The notes under the pieces were generated by a model. It was not told the DNA's origin. It saw nothing but the letters and a program-made list of their open reading frames with translations, and ran no database searches. 64,000 bases of DNA from JAJRVM01 sp041752115 (GTDB taxonomy: Bacteria > Planctomycetota > Planctomycetia > Pirellulales > Pirellulaceae). Positions 56,458 to 64,000 of the stretch are shown in pieces. Position numbers and translations under genes: made by a program. Positions within the stretch are counted from its first letter, which is position 1. The number at the start of each line of letters is the position of its first letter. The stretch spans positions 70,307 through 134,306 of the forward strand of contig JBGSHS010000119.1 of NCBI GenBank assembly GCA_041752115.1. Direction: 5' to 3'.

Positions 56458-59400
56458 TCAATAACGGGCTTCGATCTTGACAGTGCCCGTCACGTCGCGC
56501 AGGCGGATCAACTCCTTCGCCGCGTCAACATCCTCCCATGGCTCGCCATTGACGGTCACGCTCTGAATCAACGCGGCCGTAGGATGCCGCAATCGCAGCA
56601 TAACGGCCTGGGGTGATTCGCGGGCCGGCATCTCGACGGTGGCCGTGATTGTGTCATGGTCCACGTCGGAGACGATCTCGTAAGCCACCGTGCCGAAATG
56701 GGTCGGCGCGTTCCTGATGCAGATGCGTTTTCCCTGCGCCAGCCAAGCCCGCGGTGTTGCGCGGGCCAGCCACAAGCAGTCGCCTTCTTCCATCACCAGC
56801 ATATCGCGGAAGCGTTCGAGAAACGCCGCTTCCTCGAAGATCTTGTCCGGCGGCCCGCCAATGGTATGCTCACGGAAAATGTAGCCGGCATCCGGCAAAA
56901 GGAGGATCGCATACTGATTCAGCCACGAACGGAGGAAGTTCGGCGCATCGTCGGCCGCCAAGTGGATGTTGGCGTGGCGTTCGAGTCCGGGTTGGTATTG
57001 CCAGGCGGCGTGTGCGAACCAGTGTTTCTCCGGATCATAGTCGCGCGTCGCTTGGGCGACTTTAGGATTCTCCAAGAGCAACCGGTCCTCCAGCACGTCG
57101 AGGTGTCCTTGCACGCGCGGATCATCGGGCGCCAGCAGACCTGCCGGACTCACCAACGGGTCTGCCGATTGGATCGTGTCCCAATACAGACCGCCGACAT
57201 GTGCCACGCTGCCAGGCCGCCGCCAACTCCATGCACTGGAGGCGAATCCACGCACGTAACAGGCAAACGGCACAAACGACCGGTACGTTCCATCGCGCGC
57301 CAGTGTCACGGGACTCAACGCGATGGATCGCTCCACGGCGGCCTGGAGGTCGTGGCGATAGGCTTCGGCTTCAGCGCTCAATCGCGCTCCTTCGGCCGGC
57401 TCAATCTGCGCCAGGACTTCGGCAAAACGTTGCACCGCCAGGCAGTAGTATGCCTCCGATTCATAGAACTGCATGAGTTGACCACCGCTGTCAGGCGTCA
57501 CTTGATGAGCTGGTTGCAGCCCGTGGCACCACAATCGCTCGCCGCCCGGCACCACGCTGGTCATCAGCCGCCGTTGTCGCAGTATCCACTCCACGTTGGC
57601 CTTCATCCGCGGTGCGTTGGCCTTGAGCCATTGGCGGTCGCCGGTCAGTCGGTAATGCTCGACGAGCGGGTACATGATTGCGCCCGGTCCCATGCTGTGA
57701 ATGCCATCCATGTGGCCGCCAAACCCCTCTGGCACGCCTTCGGCGTGAGTCAGGCAGCCACGTCCTTCTGAGAAGAGCCCCACCGGTCGGTCCGGCTTGG
57801 CCCCAGCATGATGCCCGCCTCTTCCCGGCTCGATCTGATGTTCTAAGGGAAGCGTCAACCACTGATCCAAACCGTCCGCCGCCGCGGCGTGCATGCCCAT
57901 CAAGTCGAGCACGCGGAAGATCAAGTAGTTCTCGGAGGCGAGAATGCCGTACGGATGGTCGTTGAAACGCAATTGGTCCTGATTGTTCTTGACCGCATGT
58001 CGCACGAGATGCCACGCTCCAAGGTTCCATTGCGCAGTGAGCTTCGGGCAAGGCAGGTCGACCGTCATCGGCGGACCGAACTCCGGCCGCGGGATAGGCG
58101 GCATAGTCTTACCCGGAAACATCGCCTCGATCGCTTCTTCCCAGGTTTGCTCGGTATGTTCGCGTGTGCGCTGCCGGATGGTGGCGAGATGCTTGGCCGC
58201 CAACTCCTTCACGAACTCCCGCGCCGACCCCGCTTGAGACGGCAATTTGAATGCCGGCGGCGGCAGATAGGCCGGTGGCGAAACGGAGTGGAAGAATGAC
58301 CACACGCCGGCGTTGCCGAGCGAATCGGCGTGCGGGTTGCCCAGGTGTGGATTGTCCACTACGTCCTTGGCCAAGTCCCACGTGCGACTCTGACCGCCGA
58401 CTTCCGTGATGAGGAGCTTGATCGCGGTGCTGTCGCAGGAGTGATCACCTCGGCGATTCACGATCAGTGCGAGCAGGTCACCCGAGCGCACAGCGATCTC
58501 GGCAGATGCAATCGGCTCCACTCCGCCGTTCTCCACAGTCCCACTGCTGAGCACGCGCTGGCCGTTGACCACCGACCATTCGATCCCATCGCCACCCGGC
58601 TGCGCGTCGGCGACCTGGCCCTCCAGCTTCACTTGACCGTCGATCGGGCTGCGCCAGGTCACGCCGACATCGCCATCCGCGCCCGGGTGCATAGCCACGC
58701 CGCGACTTGGGATTGTGATGCCCGACACGGTGACCGGCTGGTCCGTAGCATTGCCGGCGAACCAAGGCGTATCGCCGCCGATGTTCCAGCCAATAAGGTT
58801 TTCTTGGTTGAGCAGGCCGTCCAGCTTGTGGTCGAGCAGCCTCATGGTGGCGGTCTCGCCGGTGCCGGGATCTTCCGGTGGAGGCGCGCTGGTGGCATGC
58901 ACAAAGAAACCATATTCCGGGGCGAAGATTGGTCCCTGCTCCAAGTCGGAGGCGAGGAACGAGAAGGCGCCCGACTTCGTCCATACGGTGACAATCGTGC
59001 GCGCCACATCGCAAGTCTCGCCATTATATGGCCAGGATTTGCGCCATTTCGGTGCGCCCTGGTAGAGCAAAGTCGACTGCACGCCACGTCGCTCGGCGCC
59101 GTGCGGCGCGGATAGCCAGCTGCAGTTCCCTGTCAGCGTCGTGCCTGCATCGCCCGGCAACGGTCGCAATGATTTCAGCACCCCATCATACGTCTCGATC
59201 CGTCCGCCGTAATCCAATTCCGCCGTCGACTGGTCGAACCCCCACTCGATTTCCAGGTCCATTTGCTTCCATCGCTCGGGCGTGAAGACCTGCACGGTGG
59301 GAACCTCATAGGCCAAGGCATCCTGCGGGCCGCGCACGCTGATCACCAGCCCAAACGTGTCGGAGGGAATCGCAACGGAGTACGTCCGGCCATCGGCGGA

Positions 59401-59817
59401 AACCTCCGGCGCGCCGGCCTCGCGAAGGACCGTTTCGTTCCACCAGGTAGGAATCCCCTCGGCTTCGGCGTCAAAGAAAGTCACCACAACGTCGTCGGCC
59501 GCCGGCTTGCGGTGCAGTGGACCGTTCCAGACGAGCGTCACGCGGCGCACTTGTCGCACTTCTTCCCAGAGCAGGCCGCAGAGAACTCTTTTCAACGCCG
59601 GAGCCTGTGGGTCGACCGGTTGGTTCAGCGGCAGGCCGGCAAATTTCATCAAGGCGAACCAGCTTTCCGGCGGGTTTTCGTCGGCCTGGCGGTCGGCCCG
59701 ATACTGATAGGCACTCGGCGCGATATCGGCCGGCTCGCCCACCGAGGGAGCCGCGCTGGCCGGCACGGCTACGAGCAACGAAACAACCAGCATCAGTTGT
59801 GTCCGCGCGTTTCTCAT
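56458..59817 (-). CDS. Large secreted six-hairpin glycosidase-like protein
   Basis: 1,119 residues; GGAGA precedes ATG and a signal peptide follows (TQLMLVVSLLVAVPASA). The first half (about 40-510) is beta-rich, probably carbohydrate-binding domains. The second half (about 600-1020) has the alpha/alpha-toroid look of six-hairpin glycosidases related to GH78, GH95 and GH106 groups (GHMDGIHSMGPGAIMYPLVEHY, YYCLAVQRFAEVL, GLYWDTIQSADPL, HWFAHAAWQYQPG). A small beta domain closes it. It should act outside the cell on a complex polysaccharide; I cannot name the linkage. A truncated SDR lies just upstream. Confidence 0.75.
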   Translation of the reverse strand: MRNARTQLMLVVSLLVAVPASAAPSVGEPADIAPSAYQYRADRQADENPPESWFALMKFAGLPLNQPVDPQAPALKRVLCGLLWEEVRQVRRVTLVWNGPLHRKPAADDVVVTFFDAEAEGIPTWWNETVLREAGAPEVSADGRTYSVAIPSDTFGLVISVRGPQDALAYEVPTVQVFTPERWKQMDLEIEWGFDQSTAELDYGGRIETYDGVLKSLRPLPGDAGTTLTGNCSWLSAPHGAERRGVQSTLLYQGAPKWRKSWPYNGETCDVARTIVTVWTKSGAFSFLASDLEQGPIFAPEYGFFVHATSAPPPEDPGTGETATMRLLDHKLDGLLNQENLIGWNIGGDTPWFAGNATDQPVTVSGITIPSRGVAMHPGADGDVGVTWRSPIDGQVKLEGQVADAQPGGDGIEWSVVNGQRVLSSGTVENGGVEPIASAEIAVRSGDLLALIVNRRGDHSCDSTAIKLLITEVGGQSRTWDLAKDVVDNPHLGNPHADSLGNAGVWSFFHSVSPPAYLPPPAFKLPSQAGSAREFVKELAAKHLATIRQRTREHTEQTWEEAIEAMFPGKTMPPIPRPEFGPPMTVDLPCPKLTAQWNLGAWHLVRHAVKNNQDQLRFNDHPYGILASENYLIFRVLDLMGMHAAAADGLDQWLTLPLEHQIEPGRGGHHAGAKPDRPVGLFSEGRGCLTHAEGVPEGFGGHMDGIHSMGPGAIMYPLVEHYRLTGDRQWLKANAPRMKANVEWILRQRRLMTSVVPGGERLWCHGLQPAHQVTPDSGGQLMQFYESEAYYCLAVQRFAEVLAQIEPAEGARLSAEAEAYRHDLQAAVERSIALSPVTLARDGTYRSFVPFACYVRGFASSAWSWRRPGSVAHVGGLYWDTIQSADPLVSPAGLLAPDDPRVQGHLDVLEDRLLLENPKVAQATRDYDPEKHWFAHAAWQYQPGLERHANIHLAADDAPNFLRSWLNQYAILLLPDAGYIFREHTIGGPPDKIFEEAAFLERFRDMLVMEEGDCLWLARATPRAWLAQGKRICIRNAPTHFGTVAYEIVSDVDHDTITATVEMPARESPQAVMLRLRHPTAALIQSVTVNGEPWEDVDAAKELIRLRDVTGTVKIEARY

Positions 59818-59848
59818 GAGTCTTTCTCCGCAGATGGAAGTTGCGCTT

Positions 59849-60241
59849 ACCCACCGCCTGACACATCCAGAACGTACCGTAGTAATTCACCTCAGTCAGC
59901 CGCCGCACCGTCTCCGGCGGTATCTGCTCGGTCGGAATGCGATTGGTAATGCCGGCGATGTTGACCAGGATGTCGATCCGGCCGAAGTCGCGGTGAATCT
60001 GCTCCACAGCCGTGCCCACGGCAGACTCGTCGGCCACGTTGCCGCCATAGGCGACTGCTCGGCGGCCCAAGGCCGTGATCTCCCGTACTGCCTCCGCACA
60101 GCGATCCCGATCAAGGTCAATGGCCGCGATTTTTGCCCCGTATCGCGCCAGGCCGACTGCCGTCGCCCGACCCAAGCCCCGTGCAGCGCCCATGACCACG
60201 GCGACCTTCTGCAACAAATCAAAGAGATTCTGCTGCAAGTT
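59849..60241 (-). pseudogene. Truncated short-chain dehydrogenase (SDR) N-terminus
   Basis: The start is intact: GGAGG precedes a TTG at 60241. Then come the nucleotide-binding motif GAARGLGRA, the NAG-equivalent NIAG and NYYGTFWMCQAVG. Homology stops at about 59849, before the catalytic YxxxK. The frame continues for over 100 residues of non-homologous, basic sequence antisense-like to the start of the glycosidase gene. About half of a 250-residue SDR remains, so it cannot be active. Confidence 0.8.
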
Positions 60242-60344
60242 GTCCTCCAGGTCCAACGGAACCCATAGGATACCAACTTCCCAGGCGAGAATCCTCCCAT
60301 ATCCAGATCAGCGAGCAGAATTCTGCGCCGCGCCGCTGACAGGG

Positions 60345-60375
60345 ACGAATGACGAAATACCCGATGACCCGAGAA
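60345..60375. repeat. AATGACGAA-type repeat, second site
   Basis: CGAATGACGAAATACCCGAT resembles the array at 9089-9157. Confidence 0.45.
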
Positions 60376-60649
60376 GATCGAGTAAGGCCCACTCGATCCG
60401 GAAACGTATTCTATCGGGTTTTCTTGGAAGGCGGGTTCGGCATTCGGAACTTGCCATTGCATGTAGCTGTTGCCGAATCACCCACGGTCATTTGGTCCTG
60501 ATTCCTCTCGAGTAATGACACGGAATTCTCGTGCGTGGGGTTCCGCGGGTCGTTGGCTTTGAATGCCAGTCCCAATCCGACCCCCGCTCGACCATGCCCC
60601 CAATTAGACTGCTGACCCGGATCAGGTATGAGCCCAAGCGGCTCGAGCA

Positions 60650-60766
60650 TTGCCGCAGCAACATTCGCGACGAGCTGCCGCAAAGATTTGACGCGCCGCC
60701 ACTTCAGCCTTCTATTCGCAATGGTGACTGGGCCGTCGGATCGACCCGTGTAACGAGTTAGCGCGG
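60650..60766 (-). repeat. 110-bp dispersed repeat, copy 2, next to the RT relic
   Basis: Matches 55368-55477. It abuts the reverse-transcriptase relic (60777-60896), so it may be part of the same inserted element or its insertion target. Confidence 0.55.
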
Positions 60767-60776
60767 CGATCGGCAA

Positions 60777-60896
60777 TCGGTGTCGCTCTAGTCCCTTGTC
60801 CAGATCATCCATCAGCATGTTGGCGAGGAACGGTGTCGCGGAATCACCCTGAGGGGAGCCTTCATCCCTGGCGTGCAACGCGTCTTTCATCACGCC
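60777..60896 (-). pseudogene. Relic of a group II intron reverse transcriptase
   Basis: A 40-residue piece reads GVMKDALHARDEGSPQGDSA followed by TPFLANMLMDDLDKGLERHR. This matches the block before and at domain 4 of LtrA-type reverse transcriptases (EGTPQGGPLSPLLAN...LDxELERR). The catalytic YADD block that should follow is absent. No rest of the intron, maturase or endonuclease is seen, so only this scrap remains. Confidence 0.75.
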
Positions 60897-61014
60897 CGTG
60901 CCGGGCGTACACTGAGCATTCGACCAGAGTCGCAATCTGGCCTTGAAAGATGATTGCGTTGACTCGTTGCGGCCTCTGGTCACCGCGGTCGCTCGATGTG
61001 TAAGACGGTGCCTG

Positions 61015-61902
61015 ATGGATGCTAAATGGACTGTGCTCGAACGGCTTGCCATTCTCACGCTGGCCAGCGTCTGTGTTGCGGGCCCGTGCGGGGCGCAGGT
61101 TGCTCAAGAACGCGCTGAACCGGCTGTACCCAAGGTGCCGTCCCTGGACGAACTGCTGCTGTTCTTGCCGTCGAAGCATCCATCCGGCAACTGGAAACCC
61201 CAGGATCTTCGGTTCGACGACGTCTGGTTTTCGGCAGAGGACAAGACACGTTTGCACGGTTGGTATTGTCCGTGTGACAATCCGCGCGCGACGATCCTCA
61301 TCGCCCACGGCAACGCGGGTCACGTCGCATCTCGTGCACCCTGGCTGAAATACCTGCAATCCACAGCGCGGGTCGCGACATTCATGTTTGATTACCGAGG
61401 CTACGGACGTAGCGAGGGTGTCCCGACCGTCGAAGGAGTACTCCTCGACGCGAAAGCCGCCCGTGCGAAACTGCGAGAACTCGCGCGGATCGACGATTCC
61501 GCGATGCTCCTGATGGGAGAGTCTCTTGGTGGAGCAATCGTCGTGCAACTGGCCGCCGAGTCTGCGCCGCGCGGGTTGGTCCTTCAGAGCACGTTCTCGT
61601 CCTTAAAGGATGTTGCCGCTGTACACTACCCGAGACTGTCGTGGCTCGTTCCACCGGCCAAACTCGACTCCGTGGCTCAGATCGTCCGCTATCACGGCCC
61701 TCTGCTTCAAAGCCATGGAACCGCCGATCGCACCATTCCGTTTAGCTCGGGCGAAAAGCTGTTTGAGGCTGCCAACGAGCCGAAGACGTTCGTGACGATC
61801 TCGAAAGCGGACCACAACAACTGGCTGACTGAAGATTACTTGAGGCAACTCGACCAGTTCATCCGTCGCCTTACACCCGCAGGAGACCGGACATCAAAAT
61901 AG
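61015..61902 (+). CDS. Secreted alpha/beta hydrolase (BEM46/ABHD13-like)
   Basis: 295 residues from ATG 61015, which starts a signal peptide (LAILTLASVCVAGPCGA); the open frame back to 60943 is less protein-like. The serine hydrolase triad is visible: Ser170 in GESLGG, Asp238 in GTADRTIPF and His267 in KADHNNW. AHGNAG is the oxyanion-loop motif and FDYRGYGRS the usual next strand. The family includes esterases and thioesterases of unknown natural substrate. It should act in the periplasm. Confidence 0.87.
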   Translation: MDAKWTVLERLAILTLASVCVAGPCGAQVAQERAEPAVPKVPSLDELLLFLPSKHPSGNWKPQDLRFDDVWFSAEDKTRLHGWYCPCDNPRATILIAHGNAGHVASRAPWLKYLQSTARVATFMFDYRGYGRSEGVPTVEGVLLDAKAARAKLRELARIDDSAMLLMGESLGGAIVVQLAAESAPRGLVLQSTFSSLKDVAAVHYPRLSWLVPPAKLDSVAQIVRYHGPLLQSHGTADRTIPFSSGEKLFEAANEPKTFVTISKADHNNWLTEDYLRQLDQFIRRLTPAGDRTSK

Positions 61903-62745
61903 GGCGTGCACCGGAGCCGCGATCCGGTCTTGATGAGTGGTTGGCGGCACCAGGTCGGATGACGGCGCAGCCAAGGAGCGGCTAATCGGATTAGACGGCG
62001 GAGATCACCCGAAGGTTCGCAGAGTAATTTCCTCGTCCGTCACTTCCATTTCGATGCATTGGCCCGCGGTGATATTTCCTGCCGTAGGCAGATCCTCCTC
62101 TGTTCGTCTCCGGTACTTGAACGCCTTCCCAATTCAAGTGTGACACTATGCGGCTCGAATCATGCCGTAGCGAGGTGCGAGAGAAGCTGCCGGTCGTGCA
62201 ATAAGCTACCACGGCGATCGGCCGGCGGTACAATTACACCGTTGCGAACACTCACCCCGCCATGATCTACAGGGTGATTTGTCTCGTAGGGAGGCACAGA
62301 GGGCGGAGCGCGGAGGAAGTGAGCAGAACGTGCAAGGAAATCTCTGGCCACTCTCACTCTTCTCTGTGAGCTCCGTGGCTCCGTGAGGTACATCCGAGTT
62401 GCAACCGGCAAAAAGGCGAGGCACAAAAAGATGCTCCCGAGACAGTCTGTCATGATTCGCTCTCGTGGGAGACTGTATCATTGGTTTTTCAAGTGGCGCA
62501 TAGCGGCATTCTACCACCCCCCACTTGCTGGCTGGTAGAATGCTGCCGACACCCTTTTGGCTCCGCCCGGTCGCCTAAAGGTACGAGCGAAGCACAACGT
62601 CGGCGTTTCTCCTGTAGCCACGCTCGCACGGAGCGTGGGAAACCGGCTAACCACGGGTTTTGTTCCTCCCACGACCCTTAAGCGGGAAGCAACCCGATGA
62701 GATGCAGACTTGTCTTGGTCGGCAGTCTCCAGCGTGAGGTGAACC
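61903..62745. other. 840-bp intergenic region with repeats
   Basis: No gene recognised. It holds a loose inverted repeat (about 62288-62391; AGGCACAGAGGGCGGAG against CTCTGTGAGCTCCGTGG) and the 70-bp repeat at 62576-62652. Confidence 0.5.
62576..62652 (+). repeat. About 70-bp dispersed repeat, second copy
   Basis: Pairs with 17822-17894. Hairpin core CCACGCTC/GAGCGTGG at 62618-62625 and 62631-62638. Confidence 0.6.
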
Positions 62746-63024
62746 ATGAAACATCTGTCCGCAACAGCTTTCTTCGTGATGCCAGTGTTGACTTGCCGAT
62801 GCTGCTGCGGCCAGGGACACGAATCTCGGTCAGCACCAACTCCTGAGGTCAGCCAGTGGATCGATCGGGAGAGTGCGACGGGTACGGGCGGGAATATGCC
62901 GTTCGATGGGGACGGGCAGCAGGCGCGGAAGTTCATACACACGGACACTCCCGCCGGCCTCGCCATCGCATTGCATCTCGCGGATGAATTCTTGGAACGG
63001 TTGAAGGGGAGCGAGCCTCGGATG
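62746..63024 (+). other. In-frame open stretch before the FAD oxidoreductase gene
   Basis: From ATG 62746 (GAGGTG seven bases upstream) 92 codons run open and in the same frame into the ATG at 63022. They begin with a short hydrophobic signal-like segment (SATAFFVMPVLTC) and end with helical residues (HTDTPAGLAIALHLADEFLERL). This could be an N-terminal extension, or the relic of a separate secreted protein whose end is fused in frame. Confidence 0.4.
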
Positions 63025-64000
63025 AGAGCCTTGCTGGGAATCGTTGCGATCCTGCTGCTGCTCCCACATGCCGCATCCCCTGCCGAGGAACCAGCACACG
63101 AGAGGCTCATCCTGGTCGAAGCTGAAAGCTTCGCTCAGCGCGGTGGCTGGGTCGTGGATTCGCAGTTCATGGACCAGATGGGATCGCCGTACCTGCTCGC
63201 GCACGGACTCGGTCGGCCCGTGGAGGACGCACTGACAGAAGTTGAATTGCCGGCGTCCGGCATGTATCGCGTCTGGGTGCGAACGAAGGACTGGGTGGCG
63301 CAGTGGAACGCGTCCGGGGTGCCGGGCAGATTCCAGTTGCTCATCAATGACAAGTTGCTCGACACGACCTTCGGCACCGCGGGCGCACAGTGGCATTGGC
63401 AGGACGGCGGCCAACTGGAGGTCACTGAGCGTCGAGTCCGATTGGCATTACACGATCTCACCGGCTTCGAAGGCCGCTGCGATGCGATCCTGTTGTCGCG
63501 CGACAAGGATTTCACGCCGCCCAACAAAGCCCCAGAGATGGCGAAGTTCCGTCGTCGATGCCTCGGCCAGCCGGAGCAACCCGAGTCGGCGGGCGAGTTT
63601 GATTTCGTCGTCACTGGCGGCGGCATCGCTGGAACCTGCGCTGCCATCTCGGCGGCGCGGCGCGGCCTGAAGGTCGCGCTCGTCCAGGACCGTCCTGTGC
63701 TCGGCGGCAACAACAGTTCCGAAGTGCGAGTCTGGTTGCAGGGTGCCCGCAGCAGGGAGCCGTGGCCGCGGGTCGGCGACGTGGTGGCGGAACTGGAGCA
63801 GGATCGAAGCGCGCACTACGGACCGACTAACACAGCCGACCTCTACGAGGACGAGAAGAAGCTCGCTGTAGTCAGTGCAGAGCCGAACATTCGCCTCTTT
63901 CTGGAACATCGCGCCAATGCCGTGGAGGCCGACGGCGGCAGGATTCGCGCCGTGATCGCGCAGGAGATCAATACCGGCCGACGCGTGCACATCGCGGGCC
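63022..64000 (+). CDS. Secreted FAD-dependent oxidoreductase (5' part, runs off the window)
   Basis: Open from ATG 63022 to the last base, so the C-terminus is missing. A signal peptide (LLGIVAILLLLPHAASPA) leads to a beta-rich N-terminal domain (about 28-165, HERLILVEAESFAQRGGW), which resembles carbohydrate-binding modules, then the FAD dinucleotide-binding fold starting at about residue 195 (FVVTGGGIAGTCAAISAARR, then GNNSSEVRV). This arrangement is common in planctomycete secreted FAD oxidoreductases whose substrates are unknown. AGGGGAG lies about 11 bases upstream of the ATG. Confidence 0.8.
   Translation, partial: MRALLGIVAILLLLPHAASPAEEPAHERLILVEAESFAQRGGWVVDSQFMDQMGSPYLLAHGLGRPVEDALTEVELPASGMYRVWVRTKDWVAQWNASGVPGRFQLLINDKLLDTTFGTAGAQWHWQDGGQLEVTERRVRLALHDLTGFEGRCDAILLSRDKDFTPPNKAPEMAKFRRRCLGQPEQPESAGEFDFVVTGGGIAGTCAAISAARRGLKVALVQDRPVLGGNNSSEVRVWLQGARSREPWPRVGDVVAELEQDRSAHYGPTNTADLYEDEKKLAVVSAEPNIRLFLEHRANAVEADGGRIRAVIAQEINTGRRVHIAG

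Noticed and set aside
56656..57771. A 371-codon plus-strand frame
   Set aside because: Antisense to the six-hairpin glycosidase-like gene; composition typical of a shadow frame.
59471..59848. The C-terminal continuation of the SDR frame
   Set aside because: After the break the residues are Arg-rich and antisense to nothing conserved; it overlaps the signal-peptide end of the glycosidase gene, so it is read-through past the truncation.
1..64000. CRISPR arrays, rRNA and tRNA genes
   Set aside because: No regularly spaced identical repeats of 24-40 bases with unique spacers, no cas genes, and no cloverleaf or rRNA-like stretch were noticed by eye; a dedicated scan could still find a tRNA.

Overview
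The window looks like chromosome of a planctomycete, probably of the Pirellulales type. The grounds are high GC, many secreted glycoside-hydrolase-like proteins, two membrane Ser/Thr kinases (one fused to an FGE-sulfatase domain and paired with an ECF sigma factor), a giant surface protein with an LEPR-type N-terminal motif, and loosely packed genes separated by palindromic repeat families. This assignment is inferred from gene content; no rRNA or tRNA gene was seen.

Layout. 1-3.3 kb: a Tat-exported TIM-barrel-like protein and an SGNH hydrolase. 3.9-6.7 kb: a YciF-type ferritin-like protein, an Fe-S flavoprotein, a GNAT acetyltransferase and an SRPBCC protein. 7.1-11.2 kb: a beta-propeller/tri-heme cytochrome and a PhoD-like phosphatase. 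12.1-16.6 kb: an AAA ATPase of the DUF4143 type behind a striking palindromic operator, then a LamG-GH127 beta-L-arabinofuranosidase. 17-24 kb: small or unknown proteins and a GH20-like protein. 24.2-26.1 kb: a Ser/Thr kinase and a GH106 alpha-L-rhamnosidase relic. 26.5-45.2 kb: one 18.7-kb gene for a 6,232-residue lipase-like, multi-repeat surface protein. 46-49.2 kb: ECF sigma factor plus kinase-FGE fusion. 50.3-53.4 kb: an orphan PTS EIIC permease, a DUF2200 protein and an unknown protein. 53.4-60.3 kb: two more large secreted glycosidase-like proteins, a lipoprotein and a truncated SDR. 60.6-64 kb: a group II intron reverse-transcriptase relic, an alpha/beta hydrolase and a secreted FAD oxidoreductase cut by the window end.

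The main theme is extracellular polysaccharide and ester breakdown (GH127, GH20-like, DUF4091, six-hairpin, SGNH, PhoD, GH106 relic), with kinase/sigma signalling beside it. The genes are mostly single units with their own ribosome sites rather than long operons.

The less ordinary content lies between genes. There are at least six families of short non-coding repeats: a roughly 158-bp element with inverted ends, a 178-bp inverted-repeat element that supplies the stop codon of a neighbouring gene, two REP-like palindrome families, and several 60-110 bp dispersed repeats. Broken genes sit against these repeats. The other notable items are a probably leaderless, operator-covered promoter at 12.1 kb and near-identical internal tandem repeats in the giant gene.
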